A DNA stretch of 64,000 nucleotides from Eggerthella sp. YY7918 (GCF_000270285.1 NC_015738.1:2170001-2234000), one strand, 5' to 3'. Shown: positions 1 to 9,124, numbered from the stretch's first letter. Notes: a model not told the origin generated them from the letters alone. A program made the numbers and translations.

Positions 1-1
1 T

Positions 2-454
2 GAAGCGGTCCGCCAAATATCATTGGAGGTCGGCCGGAGCAACAGCCTTTTCATTCACGTAACGCTGGTGCCCTTTCTGAGCGGCTCCGAAGAACACAAG
101 TCCAAGCCCACGCAACACTCGGTCAAAGAGCTGCAAGGAATGGGCATCAATCCCGACATCATCGTTTTACGCTGCGATAAGCCCCTTGAGGACTCCATCT
201 TCAAAAAGATTTCTCTGTTTTGCAACGTTGAAAGCGACTGTGTGATTGAAAACATTACGCTTTCAACCTTATACGAAGCTCCCCTGATGCTAGAGAAGCA
301 AAACTTCTCTTCTGTCGTCTGCCGCAAGCTCAGCATCAGTGCGACACCGCCCGATCTGGCCGAGTGGACGCGCATGATCGAGCAAAGCAAAACCTGTTTG
401 CACAGCGCGAATATCGGACTGGTGGGCAAATACACCGAGCTTCACGATGCGTAT
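2..454 (+). pseudogene. pyrG: CTP synthase fragment (synthetase domain only, 3'-truncated)
   Basis: CTP synthase makes CTP from UTP, ATP and glutamine. The frame is open from base 2, so the gene begins outside the window. It reads as the second half of the synthetase domain, with EVGRSNSLFIHVTLVPF, KPTQHSVKELQ, LFCNVES and the start of the linker, VGKYTELHDAY. By comparison with E. coli PyrG this is about residues 155-298. After the Tyr codon at 452-454 the match stops; the frame runs eight unrelated residues and ends at 484. The whole C-terminal class I glutamine amidotransferase domain (about 245 residues) is absent. From base 454, in another frame, the sequence is PurF. The product cannot use glutamine and is probably non-functional, unless an intact pyrG exists elsewhere or the junction is an assembly error. 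Confidence 0.85.
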
Positions 455-1323
455 ATGTGGTCGCCTCTGAATCGTGTGCACTGAAGGCAGTAGGCGCTGA
501 CTTTGTGCGCGATGTTGAACCAGGTGAAATTCTCGTATTCAGTAAAGGGGGCATTACCTCCCGAAAAGAACACTGCGGCACAAAGGATAAACGGCCCTGC
601 ATCTTCGAATATATCTATTTCGCTCGCCCTGATTCGGTCATCGATAAGGTTTCGGTTCACGCTTCACGCCTGCGCGCCGGTCGTATTCTGGCTCAGACCC
701 ACCCCGTGCCAGCAGATATCGTGATAGGGGTGCCCGACTCAGGGCTTGATGCGGCACTTGGCTACAGCCAAGAATCAGGTATCCCTTATGGCATGGGGCT
801 GATAAAGAACAAGTACATCGGCAGAACGTTTATCACGCCAAAAGATGCCCGTCTGGACAAGGTAAACATTAAACTTTCGGCAATAGAGGAGATTATAAAA
901 AACAAGCGCATCGTCCTGATCGACGACTCCATTGTGCGGGGCACCACAAGCGGTCGCATTGTGAAGCTTCTCCGAGAGGCGGGAGCTGCAGAGATACATA
1001 TGCGTATTTCGTCCCCACCTTTTCTGCATCCGTGCTATTACGGCACCGATATCGACTCGGAAGACCACTTGATTGCCTGCAAGCACCCCGTTTCCGAAAT
1101 AGCGCGCATCATCGGGGCCGATTCCCTTGGCTATTTGCCACTCGACAGCCTGAAACAGCTTATTGGAAGTGACAAGTTTTGCAGTGCTTGTTTCAGCGGC
1201 ACCTATCCCACCCCGATACCCACTGATACGAGAAAAGATCGCTTCGAACGGCGGCTTTCTGAGGTTGCGGTGCAGAACAGCGCTTCTACCGCGGATACCA
1301 TCGATTCCGATACGGAGGAATAA
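454..1323 (+). pseudogene. purF: Amidophosphoribosyltransferase fragment (PRTase domain, N-terminus missing)
   Basis: PurF catalyses the first committed step of purine synthesis, from PRPP and glutamine to phosphoribosylamine. The sequence enters the family at YVVASESCALKAVGADF, near residue 200 of a normal PurF, and runs to the natural C-terminus. The PRPP-binding motif VLIDDSIVRGTTS and the segment KNKYIGRTFI are intact. The N-terminal Ntn-type class II glutaminase domain, with its catalytic Cys1, is missing. An ATG at 364 opens this frame, but the residues it adds are out-of-frame pyrG sequence. PurF and pyrG are in different frames, so no continuous fusion protein is made. dapF begins three bases after the stop, so this stretch may still lead the dapF-dapL transcript. 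Confidence 0.85.
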
Positions 1324-1325
1324 CC

Positions 1326-2117
1326 ATGCACTTTACGAAAATGCACGGCTTGGGAAACGATTACTTATATGTATACGGAGAAGTCCCCGAAGACATTAAA
1401 GAGCTTTCAACCAGGCTTTCTGATAGACATTTCGGCGCCGGTGCCGACGGCATGATTTACATAACTAATTCTGCTGTTGCCGATTTTAAAATGCGCATCT
1501 TCAACGCGGACGGCAGCGAGGCTGCCATGTGCGGCAACGGCATCCGCTGTGTCGGAAAGTACGTCTACGACAAGGGTTACACCGATAAGACGCGCCTTTC
1601 CATTGAAACACTCTCGGGTATCCGCACGCTTCAACTTCATGTGGTAGCCGGAACCGTAAGAAGCGTGACGGTTGATATGGGAATGGTTGTGACAGAACCG
1701 CCCGTGACGGTATCAGTTGGCGAAGATCAGATTACTCTCACGCCTGTTTCCGTTGGCAATCCTCACGCAGTTGTGTTTGTGGGCGATGTTGAAGCGGTGC
1801 CACTCGCAACATTAGGTGCTGCGCTTGAACACCATGAGCTTTTCCCCGATGGCGTGAACGTTGAATTTGTGCAGGTGCTCGACAACGAGGCTTTGCGGAT
1901 GCGTGTATGGGAACGCGGCAGCGGCATCACTTTGGCATGCGGCACCGGGGCATGCGCCAGCGTAGGCGCTGCCATAGCTGCGAATCACTGCCAATATAGC
2001 GATGTAGTCGCAGTTCAGCTGGATGGCGGTACCTTAAAAATAGAAATCAGTCCCGACAACGTTGCCCACATGGGCGGCCCTGCCCACTTCGTCTACGAAG
2101 GAGAAACCCTCTCATGA
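1326..2117 (+). CDS. dapF: Diaminopimelate epimerase
   Basis: This enzyme converts LL- to meso-diaminopimelate for lysine and peptidoglycan in the cytoplasm, without a cofactor. The 263 residues are normal for the family. The N-terminal FTKMHGLGNDY, the catalytic-cysteine motif AMCGNGIRC (around residue 76) and the second catalytic motif LACGTGACAS (around 216) are all present. The start at 1326 follows a good GGAGG ribosome site six to eight bases upstream. Its stop overlaps the start of dapL in an ATGA tetranucleotide, which indicates translational coupling. Together the two genes give the aminotransferase route from tetrahydrodipicolinate to meso-DAP. Confidence 0.96.
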   Translation: MHFTKMHGLGNDYLYVYGEVPEDIKELSTRLSDRHFGAGADGMIYITNSAVADFKMRIFNADGSEAAMCGNGIRCVGKYVYDKGYTDKTRLSIETLSGIRTLQLHVVAGTVRSVTVDMGMVVTEPPVTVSVGEDQITLTPVSVGNPHAVVFVGDVEAVPLATLGAALEHHELFPDGVNVEFVQVLDNEALRMRVWERGSGITLACGTGACASVGAAIAANHCQYSDVVAVQLDGGTLKIEISPDNVAHMGGPAHFVYEGETLS

Positions 2118-3307
2118 TTACGCTGAACAAGCACTACGCCAACCTTGAAGAGTCCTATCTCTTTTACCACATAGCCCAAAAAATTGATGCGTATGTGCAA
2201 GCGCATCCCAACGCACATCTTTACCGAATGGGCATCGGCGATGTTTCGCTACCGCTGTGCGATGCGGTTATCGAAGCTCTGCACAAAGCCGTTGACGACC
2301 AAGCCAACAAGGACACCTTCCAAGGCTACCTGCCCGAATGCGGCGCGCCGTTTTTGCGTGAAACAATCGCTACACACTACGCGCAACGAGGCGTAACCGT
2401 TTCTCCCGATGAAGTGTTTGTATCGAGCGGCGCAAGCGATGAACTCGGAGATATTCTTGATCTATTCGACCGTCAAAGTGCAGCGCTTGTCATAGAACCC
2501 GCCTATCCTGCCTACGTGGACGCCAGCGTGATGGCAGGCAGGCGTGTCGTGCACTTGGCTTCCGGCAAGGAAAACGGCTTTTTACCAATGCCCGATGAGA
2601 ACATCGACGCGGATCTTTTGTATATCTGCTCACCAAACAACCCCACCGGCGCAGTTTTCAGTCGAAATCAACTGCAAAGCTGGATAGACTTTGCCAATGA
2701 ACGCGGATCAATCATTCTTTTTGATGCCGCCTACGAAGCATTCATCGAGGACGATGCGCTGCCACACAGCATTTTTGAACTGCCCGGCGCAGAGACCTGT
2801 GCTATTGAAATCTGTTCGCTTTCCAAAACGGCTGGTTTTACAGGCACGCGCCTTGGCTATACCGTTATCCCGAAAGCTCTTACCCGCAACAACATGAGTC
2901 TTAACGACATGTGGGTTCGCAACCGCACCACCAAAACAAACGGCGTATCCTACATCATCCAGCGCGGGGCCGCCGCCGTGTTTACCCCACAAGAGCAGCA
3001 GCAGATTCGCAAAAACATACAGCTTTACAAAAGCAATGCCCGCCTGCTTACCGATGCGCTTGATCAACTTGGTTTTTGGTATTGCGGCGGAAAAAACGCT
3101 CCGTACATTTGGATGGAATGCCCCGCTCACATGGATAGCTGGAGCTTTTTCGACTACGTACTGCAAGAAATTCAGGTTGTCGGCACCCCCGGTGCGGGAT
3201 TTGGGCCGTCGGGCGAAGGCTATTTCCGTCTTTCGGCTTTCAACAGCCCTGAAGAAACGCGCGAAGCAGCTCGGCGGCTTGTTGAGCTTCTGTCGCATCT
3301 TTCATAA
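2114..3307 (+). CDS. dapL: LL-diaminopimelate aminotransferase
   Basis: A PLP-dependent fold-type I aminotransferase of 397 residues that makes LL-DAP directly from tetrahydrodipicolinate and glutamate, bypassing the succinylase and acetylase routes. Recognisable segments are LNKHYANLEESYLF at the N-terminus, RMGIGDVSLPL, the asparagine/proline stretch CSPNNPTGAVFS, and the PLP-lysine region SLSKTAGFTGTRLGY. The C-terminal substrate arginine lies in GEGYFRLSAFN. It overlaps dapF by four bases, so the two are co-translated. A hairpin at 3311-3349 follows the stop. Confidence 0.94.
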   Translation: MITLNKHYANLEESYLFYHIAQKIDAYVQAHPNAHLYRMGIGDVSLPLCDAVIEALHKAVDDQANKDTFQGYLPECGAPFLRETIATHYAQRGVTVSPDEVFVSSGASDELGDILDLFDRQSAALVIEPAYPAYVDASVMAGRRVVHLASGKENGFLPMPDENIDADLLYICSPNNPTGAVFSRNQLQSWIDFANERGSIILFDAAYEAFIEDDALPHSIFELPGAETCAIEICSLSKTAGFTGTRLGYTVIPKALTRNNMSLNDMWVRNRTTKTNGVSYIIQRGAAAVFTPQEQQQIRKNIQLYKSNARLLTDALDQLGFWYCGGKNAPYIWMECPAHMDSWSFFDYVLQEIQVVGTPGAGFGPSGEGYFRLSAFNSPEETREAARRLVELLSHLS

Positions 3308-3310
3308 GAT

Positions 3311-3349
3311 TGCGCCCCTTCGCCGCACGAGAAAGGCGAAGGGGGCGCA
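3311..3349. terminator. GC-rich hairpin between convergent genes
   Basis: Arms 3311-3324 and 3335-3349 pair almost perfectly (14 bp with one extra G) around a 10-base loop. It lies just after dapL and before the convergent small gene ending at 3400, where a bidirectional terminator is expected. No strong T-run follows on either strand, so the efficiency is uncertain. Confidence 0.6.
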
Positions 3350-3399
3350 AACCATGACCTCTACCAAATGAACGCCGCCCAAAGCAGCGCAAACGGTGT

Positions 3400-3660
3400 C
3401 TACATCTGCTGAACGGCTTGCATCATGGTGTAGTTGAAGTACACGGCCACGATAACAAACAGCGTAATGGCAATCTTGAGGATGATGTTCCAATTAGTGC
3501 GCCACATCAGCACGAGGCCGACGGGGCAAAACAGAACCAGAAAGAACACGATCCAGAACGTTTGGTCATACCATTTCTTCGGATTGGGATCGCGCTCGAG
3601 GTCGTTCGCATTCTCGCGTAAATCGCGCCTCTGCCAGTCGCCCGGTCGTCTCTCAGCCAT
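3400..3660 (-). CDS. Small two-pass membrane protein, unknown function
   Basis: The 86-residue product has a charged N-terminus of about 30 residues (MAERRPGDWQRRDLREN), followed by two hydrophobic helices at roughly 34-52 and 57-80 separated by a short RTNWN turn. The start is supported by GGAAGG six bases upstream of ATG at 3660. No family is recognised. It lies between convergent dapL and the symporter gene, separated from the latter by a hairpin terminator, so it is probably transcribed alone. Confidence 0.7.
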   Translation of the reverse strand: MAERRPGDWQRRDLRENANDLERDPNPKKWYDQTFWIVFFLVLFCPVGLVLMWRTNWNIILKIAITLFVIVAVYFNYTMMQAVQQM

Positions 3661-3737
3661 GTCGTTCCTTCCGTTGGATGTGTTCGTTCAGAAGTGCACA
3701 CCCACCTGCATTTTTCCAAACAGCATCCTACCACGAA

Positions 3738-3768
3738 ACAGGGGTGTCAAACCGGCCGACACCCCTGT
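3738..3768 (-). terminator. Terminator after the alanine symporter gene
   Basis: Perfect 11-bp arms at 3738-3748 and 3758-3768 flank a 9-base loop. It lies 10 bases beyond the minus-strand symporter stop, and a short TTT follows the stem on the minus strand. It also separates the symporter from the small gene downstream. Confidence 0.75.
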
Positions 3769-3778
3769 TACCCGTTTG

Positions 3779-5293
3779 TTATTTGAGCCCGACGTATTCG
3801 GCGTCAAGCGCATCGTCGAGGTATTCCTTCACCGGCGGCTCGCCGTATTCTTTAACCTCATGCACATGCCAGCACTCAGTCGGCGGCAGGCCTTCAATAG
3901 TATCTGCCACAAACACCGGATCAATGCCAGCCTTGCGCTGCGCTGTATAGTCGTCGAGCGCGGCCAAGGCCCATTTGCCCAACAACAGAATGGCAATAAG
4001 GTTCACGATAGCCATGAAGCCCATAAAGATGTCGGCAAGGTTCCACGCCAAGTCGAAGCTGTTCACCGCACCGTAGAAGATCACACAAAGGCTAACCAGA
4101 CGGAACACGAGCAAAAGCACCTTGCTATCGCCCTTGATGAAGCGCAGGTTGTTTTCAGCGTAGAAATAGTTGCCGATCAGGCTTGAGAACGCGAACGCGA
4201 AGATGGCGAACGTGATGAAGTGAATGCCTATTTCGCCCACCGAGTTGTTCACAGCCATTTGCACGAGCGGCATGCCGTTGAGCGCGGCAGCCGCTTCGGG
4301 GTCCTGCACATAAAACACGAGCACCATCATGGCCGAGCAGGTGCAGATGAGCAGTGTGTCGATGTAGACCGACAGACTCTGCACAAGACCCTGCTTGCAG
4401 GGATGCGACACAGAAGCCGTCGCAGCTGCGTTCGGCGCGGAACCCATACCGGCTTCGTTGGAGTACAGACCGCGTTTGATACCCAGCATAACAACCGAAC
4501 CCGCAAAGCCGCCAAAGATGGACTCGAAATCAAACGCCGAGGCAAACACCATCGAGAACACAGCCGGCAGCTCGGTGATGTTGGTGATCGTGGTCCAAAT
4601 GGCAATGGCGATGTAGGCAAATGCCATGATGGGCACAATGATGGAGGTGATGATGCTGATGCGCTTGGCACCGCCAAAAATGACGAACGCCGTCATAACC
4701 GCCAGCACAATACCCACGGCAACCGCAGCACCGTTGGTGGCGTAATCGGGAATATAGTATTCCAACGAAGAGGCTGCATTAAAGGCCTGCAAACCGTTGA
4801 ACCCGAAGGCGAAGCAGAGAATGAGCAATACCGCGAATAGCACACCCAGCCAGCGCTTCCCGAGCGCCTGCTCAATGTAGTACGCGGGACCACCGCGAAA
4901 TTCGCCGTCGTGTCCACGGCGCTTCCAAATTTGGGCAAGGGTCGATTCCACGAAGGCCGACGCAGCGCCGATGATGGCCATAAGCCCCATCCAGAACACC
5001 GCGCCCGGGCCGCCCGTCGCAATAGCGGTTGCGACACCTGCGATATTGCCGGTACCTACGCGGCTGGCAGTGGATACCATGAGTGCCTGGAACGACGAGA
5101 TAGACTTCTCACCTTGGACGTGCTTTTTCTCGGTGAGCTGGGTGAACATATCCTTCAAATAGCGCAGCTGCACGCCTTTCGTGCGGATAGTGAAGTACAA
5201 GCCCACAATCACCAACAAAAGCAGCAAGATGTAGGTGTACATGAAGCCATCAACCTCACCCGTGAAGTTAATGAGCCACTCGTTGAAGTCCAT
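3779..5293 (-). CDS. Alanine/glycine:cation symporter (AGCS family)
   Basis: A 504-residue integral membrane protein of the AGCS family, which takes up alanine or glycine with sodium. The N-terminal helix YTYILLLLLVIVGLYF is followed by the family signature STASRVGTGNIAGVATAIA (about 72-90), where family members usually read GTGN-I/L-AGVA. A further marker is the MGLMAIIGAASAFVESTLAQ helix, and later IKRGLYSNEAGMGSAPNAAA. About ten hydrophobic segments are visible. The ATG at 5293 follows an AAAGGGG-type site. The last 60 residues form a hydrophilic tail (ECWHVHEVKEYGEPP). The gene stands alone with its own terminator. Substrate choice between alanine and glycine cannot be read from sequence. 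Confidence 0.93.
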   Translation of the reverse strand: MDFNEWLINFTGEVDGFMYTYILLLLLVIVGLYFTIRTKGVQLRYLKDMFTQLTEKKHVQGEKSISSFQALMVSTASRVGTGNIAGVATAIATGGPGAVFWMGLMAIIGAASAFVESTLAQIWKRRGHDGEFRGGPAYYIEQALGKRWLGVLFAVLLILCFAFGFNGLQAFNAASSLEYYIPDYATNGAAVAVGIVLAVMTAFVIFGGAKRISIITSIIVPIMAFAYIAIAIWTTITNITELPAVFSMVFASAFDFESIFGGFAGSVVMLGIKRGLYSNEAGMGSAPNAAATASVSHPCKQGLVQSLSVYIDTLLICTCSAMMVLVFYVQDPEAAAALNGMPLVQMAVNNSVGEIGIHFITFAIFAFAFSSLIGNYFYAENNLRFIKGDSKVLLLVFRLVSLCVIFYGAVNSFDLAWNLADIFMGFMAIVNLIAILLLGKWALAALDDYTAQRKAGIDPVFVADTIEGLPPTECWHVHEVKEYGEPPVKEYLDDALDAEYVGLK

Positions 5294-5362
5294 TGGAACC
5301 CCTTTCCCCTTAATCTAAATCTCCCTGATGGCAAAAACGCCAGCGAGAGGCATTGATCCACG

Positions 5363-6940
5363 TCAGCTGTTAAGCCGACGCGCCAACAGCTCGTTAATGA
5401 CTTTCGGGTTGCCTTGGCCGCGCATTTCTTTCATGCATTGGCCGACGAAGAAACCGATGAGGCCGGTCTTGCCACCCTTGTACTGCTCCACTTTGTCAGG
5501 GTTGGCGGCCAGCACGGCATCGACCACGGCCTCGATGGCGCCGGTGTCGCTTACCTGCTCCATGCCGCGTTCCTTGACGATGGCCGCGGGGTCTTTGTCC
5601 TCGTCGAGGACGGCGGCGAACACCTCTTTGGCCTGCTTGGACGAGATGGTGTCGGCCGACACAAGGCGCATAAGTTCGACGGCGCGCGCGGGCGTGAGCG
5701 GCGAGCTTTCCAGATCGAAGCCTTCCGTTGCGTTCATGTGCGCGGTCACGTCGTTGATGACGAGGTTCGCCACCGGCTTCGCGAGCTTGGCCGCGTCGCC
5801 GCCGGCCAGTTCCATACACGCCTCGAAGAAGCTTGCCGTAACGCGATGTTCCACCAAGTGGCGCGCGTCGTAGGCAGACAGGCCGAACGTCTGGGCGAAG
5901 CGGGCAGCCTTTTGGTCAGGCAGCTCGGGGAGTTTGGTGCGCACGTTCTCGATGAACTCGTCGGACAGGTCGTACGGCGCGAGGTCAGGCTCCGGGAACA
6001 GACGGTAGTCGTCGGCCGTTTCCTTCACGCGCATGACGATGGTGCGCTTGGCGGACGGGTCCCAGTGGCGCGTTTCCTGGTAGATCTGGCCGCCCTCTTC
6101 GAGCACCTCCGCCTGGCGGCAAATCTCGTAGGCTAGGCCATCGTGGAGGTTCTTGAAGCTGTTCATGTTCTTGAGCTCGGTCTTCACGCCCAGCTTGGTG
6201 TCGCCGCGACGACGCAGGCTCACGTTGCCGTCGCAGCGCAGGCTGCCTTCCTCCATCGAGCAGTCGGAGATACCAATGGCCAGGTAAATCTGGCGCAGCT
6301 TCTGCATGAAGAGGCGCGCTTCCTCAGGCGTGCGCAGGTCGGGCTCGGTGACCAGCTCGATGAGTGGCGTGCCCGCACGGTTGTAGTCCACGAGCGAGTG
6401 CGTGGCGCCCGCGATGCGACCCTCGCCACCGCCGACGTGCACCATCTTGCCCGCGTCCTCTTCCATATGGATGCGCGTGATGCCCACGTGCGCGATGTAG
6501 CCTTCTGCCGTACGGGTGGCGTTGCCATCCTGCTCGCCCTCGGCGAGACCGGCAGCCGTGATGCGCTCCTTGGCGGCAGGGCCGTCCACGTCAAGATCCA
6601 AATGGCCGCGCATGCAGAAGGCCACGGGGCCCTGCGTAGTCTGGAAGTTCTTCGACATGTCGGGGTACATGTAGTTCTTGCGGTAGAACATCGTGTGCTT
6701 CTCGATGTCGCAGTTCGTGGCTAGGCCGGCCAGCACGATGGACTCGATGGCGGCTTTGTTCGGCACGGGCAGCGCGCCGGGCAGGCCCAGGCACACAGGG
6801 CACGTGTGAGTGTTGGGCGCGGCGCCGAATTCCAGCTTGCAACCACAGAACATCTTGGTTTCGAGCGTCGTAAGTTCAGCGTGCACCTCAAGGCCGATGA
6901 CGGCTTCCCAATCTTGCAGGACTTCTTCGAGTTTCCGCAT
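5363..6940 (-). CDS. gatB: Asp-tRNA(Asn)/Glu-tRNA(Gln) amidotransferase subunit B
   Basis: GatB binds the misacylated tRNA and catalyses the kinase and transamidation step in the GatCAB complex. The 525 residues begin near-canonically with DWEAVIGLEVHAEL and carry the Cys residues of the zinc site in KMFCGCKLEF and THTCPVCLG. The phosphorylation core includes RIHMEEDAGKMVH and SLVDYNRAGTPLIE. The C-terminal third is the helical GatB/YqeY domain, ending NPKVINELLARRL. The start codon at 6940 abuts the gatA stop with a one-base overlap. The gene is last in a gatC-gatA-gatB operon. Confidence 0.96.
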   Translation of the reverse strand: MRKLEEVLQDWEAVIGLEVHAELTTLETKMFCGCKLEFGAAPNTHTCPVCLGLPGALPVPNKAAIESIVLAGLATNCDIEKHTMFYRKNYMYPDMSKNFQTTQGPVAFCMRGHLDLDVDGPAAKERITAAGLAEGEQDGNATRTAEGYIAHVGITRIHMEEDAGKMVHVGGGEGRIAGATHSLVDYNRAGTPLIELVTEPDLRTPEEARLFMQKLRQIYLAIGISDCSMEEGSLRCDGNVSLRRRGDTKLGVKTELKNMNSFKNLHDGLAYEICRQAEVLEEGGQIYQETRHWDPSAKRTIVMRVKETADDYRLFPEPDLAPYDLSDEFIENVRTKLPELPDQKAARFAQTFGLSAYDARHLVEHRVTASFFEACMELAGGDAAKLAKPVANLVINDVTAHMNATEGFDLESSPLTPARAVELMRLVSADTISSKQAKEVFAAVLDEDKDPAAIVKERGMEQVSDTGAIEAVVDAVLAANPDKVEQYKGGKTGLIGFFVGQCMKEMRGQGNPKVINELLARRLNS

Positions 6941-8682
6941 TATTCGGCCTCCCCTTCTACCTGCTCCGGGGCACCTTCGGCAGCGCCCAGTCGCTCAGAC
7001 AGTCCTGGCTCGCACGAACAGCCCACTGGGCTGTTCGGCTCGTGCGGAACTCGCTTGGTGGGCACCGCCGAAGATGACCCTGTTTTTTCTGTCTGCGCCG
7101 CGTCGCTTTCCGTTACGAGTCCCGGCAGATCGACACCCGGCACTGCGTCGGCGGCATCCGGGATAGTGGTCGCGGGGGCCTCGAAGTTGCTGCCTTCGCG
7201 GAAGAGAGGGGCTACGGGGGCGGGGCCGTAGACGGTTTCCAAAGCGGCGGCTACGCGGAGCATGTTCTCGTCTTTGAACTGGGGCGAGATAAGTTGCACA
7301 CCCACGGGCAGACCGGTGTCGGTGCCGAGGCCCACCGGCAGGCTCATGCCGCCATTGCCGGCGATGTTGATGGAGATGGTGAACATGTCGGACAGATACA
7401 TATCCGTGGGGTCGCTCACTTCGCCGAACTTGAACGACGTGCGCGGCGCGACGGGCGCGAGGATGCAATCCACCTGCTCGTAGGCGCGAGCGTAATCCTG
7501 CGTGATAAGCGTGCGCACCTGCTGCGCGGGGTAATAATAGGTTTCGTACACGCCGGCGCTCAGCAGGTACGAACCCAGCATGATGCGGCGGCGCGCCTCG
7601 GGGCCGAAGCCTTTCGCGCGGCTGGCCTCATATTGGCCGCCAAGGTCCTTGTGGCCGGGGTCGCAGTAGCCGTAGCGCACCGAGTCGAAGCGCGCGAGGT
7701 TGGAGAACGCCTCGCAAGGGCCCAGTACATAGTAAGCACTCATGGCGGCTTGGGCGTTGGGCAGTTCCACTTCCACGATCTCGGCGCCGAGGGTGCGCAA
7801 GTGCTCCGCAGCCTCTTCAACCTTTGTCTTGACCTCGGGCGTAAGACCTTGCGCATTCATGAACGCCGGTACAATACCGACCTTCATGCCGCGCACGCCT
7901 TCAGCGAGGTTGGCAGTATAGTCGCAATGAATATCTTGGCTCGTGCAGTCAAGCGGGTCGCGTCCGGCAATAGCATTCAGAGAGAGCGCCGCGTCCTCCA
8001 CCGAGCGGGCGAACGGGCCCACCTGGTCGAGTGAGCTACCAAAGGCCACCACGCCATAGCGGCTGACCACGCCATACGTGGGCTTCAAGGCCACGATGCC
8101 GCAGAAGCTGCCGGGCTGGCGAATGGAGCCGCCCGTGTCGCTGCCGAGCGTGATGGTGGCCAGGCCCGCAGCCACGGCCGCCGCGCTGCCACCCGACGAG
8201 CCGCCGGGCACGCGCTCGAGGTCCCACGGGTTCTTGCTCGGGCCGAATGCACTCGTCTCCGTGGAGGAACCAAACGCGAATTCGTCCATGTTGAGCTTGC
8301 CAAGCGGAATACCACCGGCCTCAATGGTGCGCGTGACACACGTGGCCGTGTAGGGCGACACGTAATTCGCGAGCATCTGCGACGAACACGTGGTGTGCGT
8401 GCCCACTAAGTTCATGTTGTCCTTGAATGCCACGGGCACGCCAGCGAGCGGACCCATGTCGGCGAGCGTACCGGCGGCCACGGCCGCATCAATGCGTGCA
8501 GCTTGCTCAAGCGCCAGCTGCTCGGTGGTTTCCAGGTATGCGTGCGTCGCACCGTCGAGGACGCGAATACGCGCAAGCGACCCTTCGGCCACTTCGCGAG
8601 CGCTGAACTCACGAGCGGCGAGGCCCGCCTGGATGTCGCGTGCACTCATGGCGGCAAACGCGCGGTCGGTTGCAGCGGGCAT
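6940..8682 (-). CDS. gatA: Asp/Glu-tRNA amidotransferase subunit A with element-derived C-terminal tail
   Basis: GatA is the amidase that releases ammonia from glutamine for GatB. The Ser-cisSer-Lys triad is visible in VPVAFKDNMN (Lys), GSDTGGSIRQP (Ser nucleophile) and GGSSGGSAAAVAAG. The start at 8682 (MPAATDRAF) is preferred over the longer frame because it overlaps the gatC stop as TGATG. The family normally ends near EGSNFEAPATT. Here about 70 more residues follow, low in complexity and rich in Ser, Pro and Glu. Much of that tail is read from a 100-bp inverted-repeat structure at 6996-7095, which suggests a palindromic element inserted at the 3' end and was kept in frame. Confidence 0.95.
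   Translation of the reverse strand: MPAATDRAFAAMSARDIQAGLAAREFSAREVAEGSLARIRVLDGATHAYLETTEQLALEQAARIDAAVAAGTLADMGPLAGVPVAFKDNMNLVGTHTTCSSQMLANYVSPYTATCVTRTIEAGGIPLGKLNMDEFAFGSSTETSAFGPSKNPWDLERVPGGSSGGSAAAVAAGLATITLGSDTGGSIRQPGSFCGIVALKPTYGVVSRYGVVAFGSSLDQVGPFARSVEDAALSLNAIAGRDPLDCTSQDIHCDYTANLAEGVRGMKVGIVPAFMNAQGLTPEVKTKVEEAAEHLRTLGAEIVEVELPNAQAAMSAYYVLGPCEAFSNLARFDSVRYGYCDPGHKDLGGQYEASRAKGFGPEARRRIMLGSYLLSAGVYETYYYPAQQVRTLITQDYARAYEQVDCILAPVAPRTSFKFGEVSDPTDMYLSDMFTISINIAGNGGMSLPVGLGTDTGLPVGVQLISPQFKDENMLRVAAALETVYGPAPVAPLFREGSNFEAPATTIPDAADAVPGVDLPGLVTESDAAQTEKTGSSSAVPTKRVPHEPNSPVGCSCEPGLSERLGAAEGAPEQVEGEAE
6996..7095 (-). repeat. Nested palindromic element read as the gatA C-terminal tail
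   Basis: The outer 7-bp arms are 6996-7002 and 7089-7095. An inner perfect 11-bp inverted repeat, 7015-7025 and 7027-7037 with a one-base loop, is flanked by further pairing of 7012-7017 with 7040-7045. On the gene strand the right side begins with an A-run after the arm. It is translated in frame beyond the normal end of GatA. Confidence 0.65.
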
Positions 8683-8993
8683 CAGCGATCGCCCCCTTCG
8701 CCCAGAATGGACGGAATGAGGAAGCATTCGTCCTGCTGCTTCGGCGCGTTCTCAAGCGCCACATCCTGCGAAACCCCAGGCATCTCAACGTCTTCGCGCA
8801 TGACGTTCGACAGGCTGCCGATGGGATGGAATGTGGGCTCAACGCCTTCAAGATCGTACTGCGTAATGGGCTCAAGACTGTCGATGATAGCGTTGAGATC
8901 AACGGTCATCTGCGAAACCTCATCTTCGGTGAGGCCAATGCGCGCGTATTCCGCAATACCGCGAACATCGCGCTCGGTTAAGTGTTGGGTCAT
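8682..8993 (-). CDS. gatC: Asp/Glu-tRNA amidotransferase subunit C
   Basis: A 103-residue subunit that stabilises the GatA-GatB interface. It starts MTQHLTERDVRGIAEYARI, typical of GatC, and has the central LNAIIDSLEPITQYDLEGVEPT and the end VALENAPKQQDECFLIPSIL. The ATG at 8993 is chosen because an AAGGAAGAG ribosome site lies about 10 bases upstream and the family begins there. The longer frame to 9095 adds an unrelated hydrophobic leader. It overlaps gatA by one base (TGATG) and heads the operon. Confidence 0.95.
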   Translation of the reverse strand: MTQHLTERDVRGIAEYARIGLTEDEVSQMTVDLNAIIDSLEPITQYDLEGVEPTFHPIGSLSNVMREDVEMPGVSQDVALENAPKQQDECFLIPSILGEGGDR

Positions 8994-9124
8994 AGGGTGT
9001 GCTCTCTTCCTTTCGTTTTCACGCAATGTCACTGCGGAAGTGTATTCAGCAACAAAGCTGAAGACGGTGAAAACATAACCGAACCATGATAGCAAACCTC
9101 AAGCCAAACGCGTTTGCCTTCTAC

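Noticed and set aside
364-453. ATG at 364 as the true purF start
   Set aside because: The residues from 364 to 453 are the out-of-frame reading of pyrG and match no PurF.
5294-5362. Possible riboswitch or leader before the alanine symporter gene
   Set aside because: Only weak GCC/GGC pairing near a T-run is seen, too little for a known riboswitch; it may be a weak gatB terminator.
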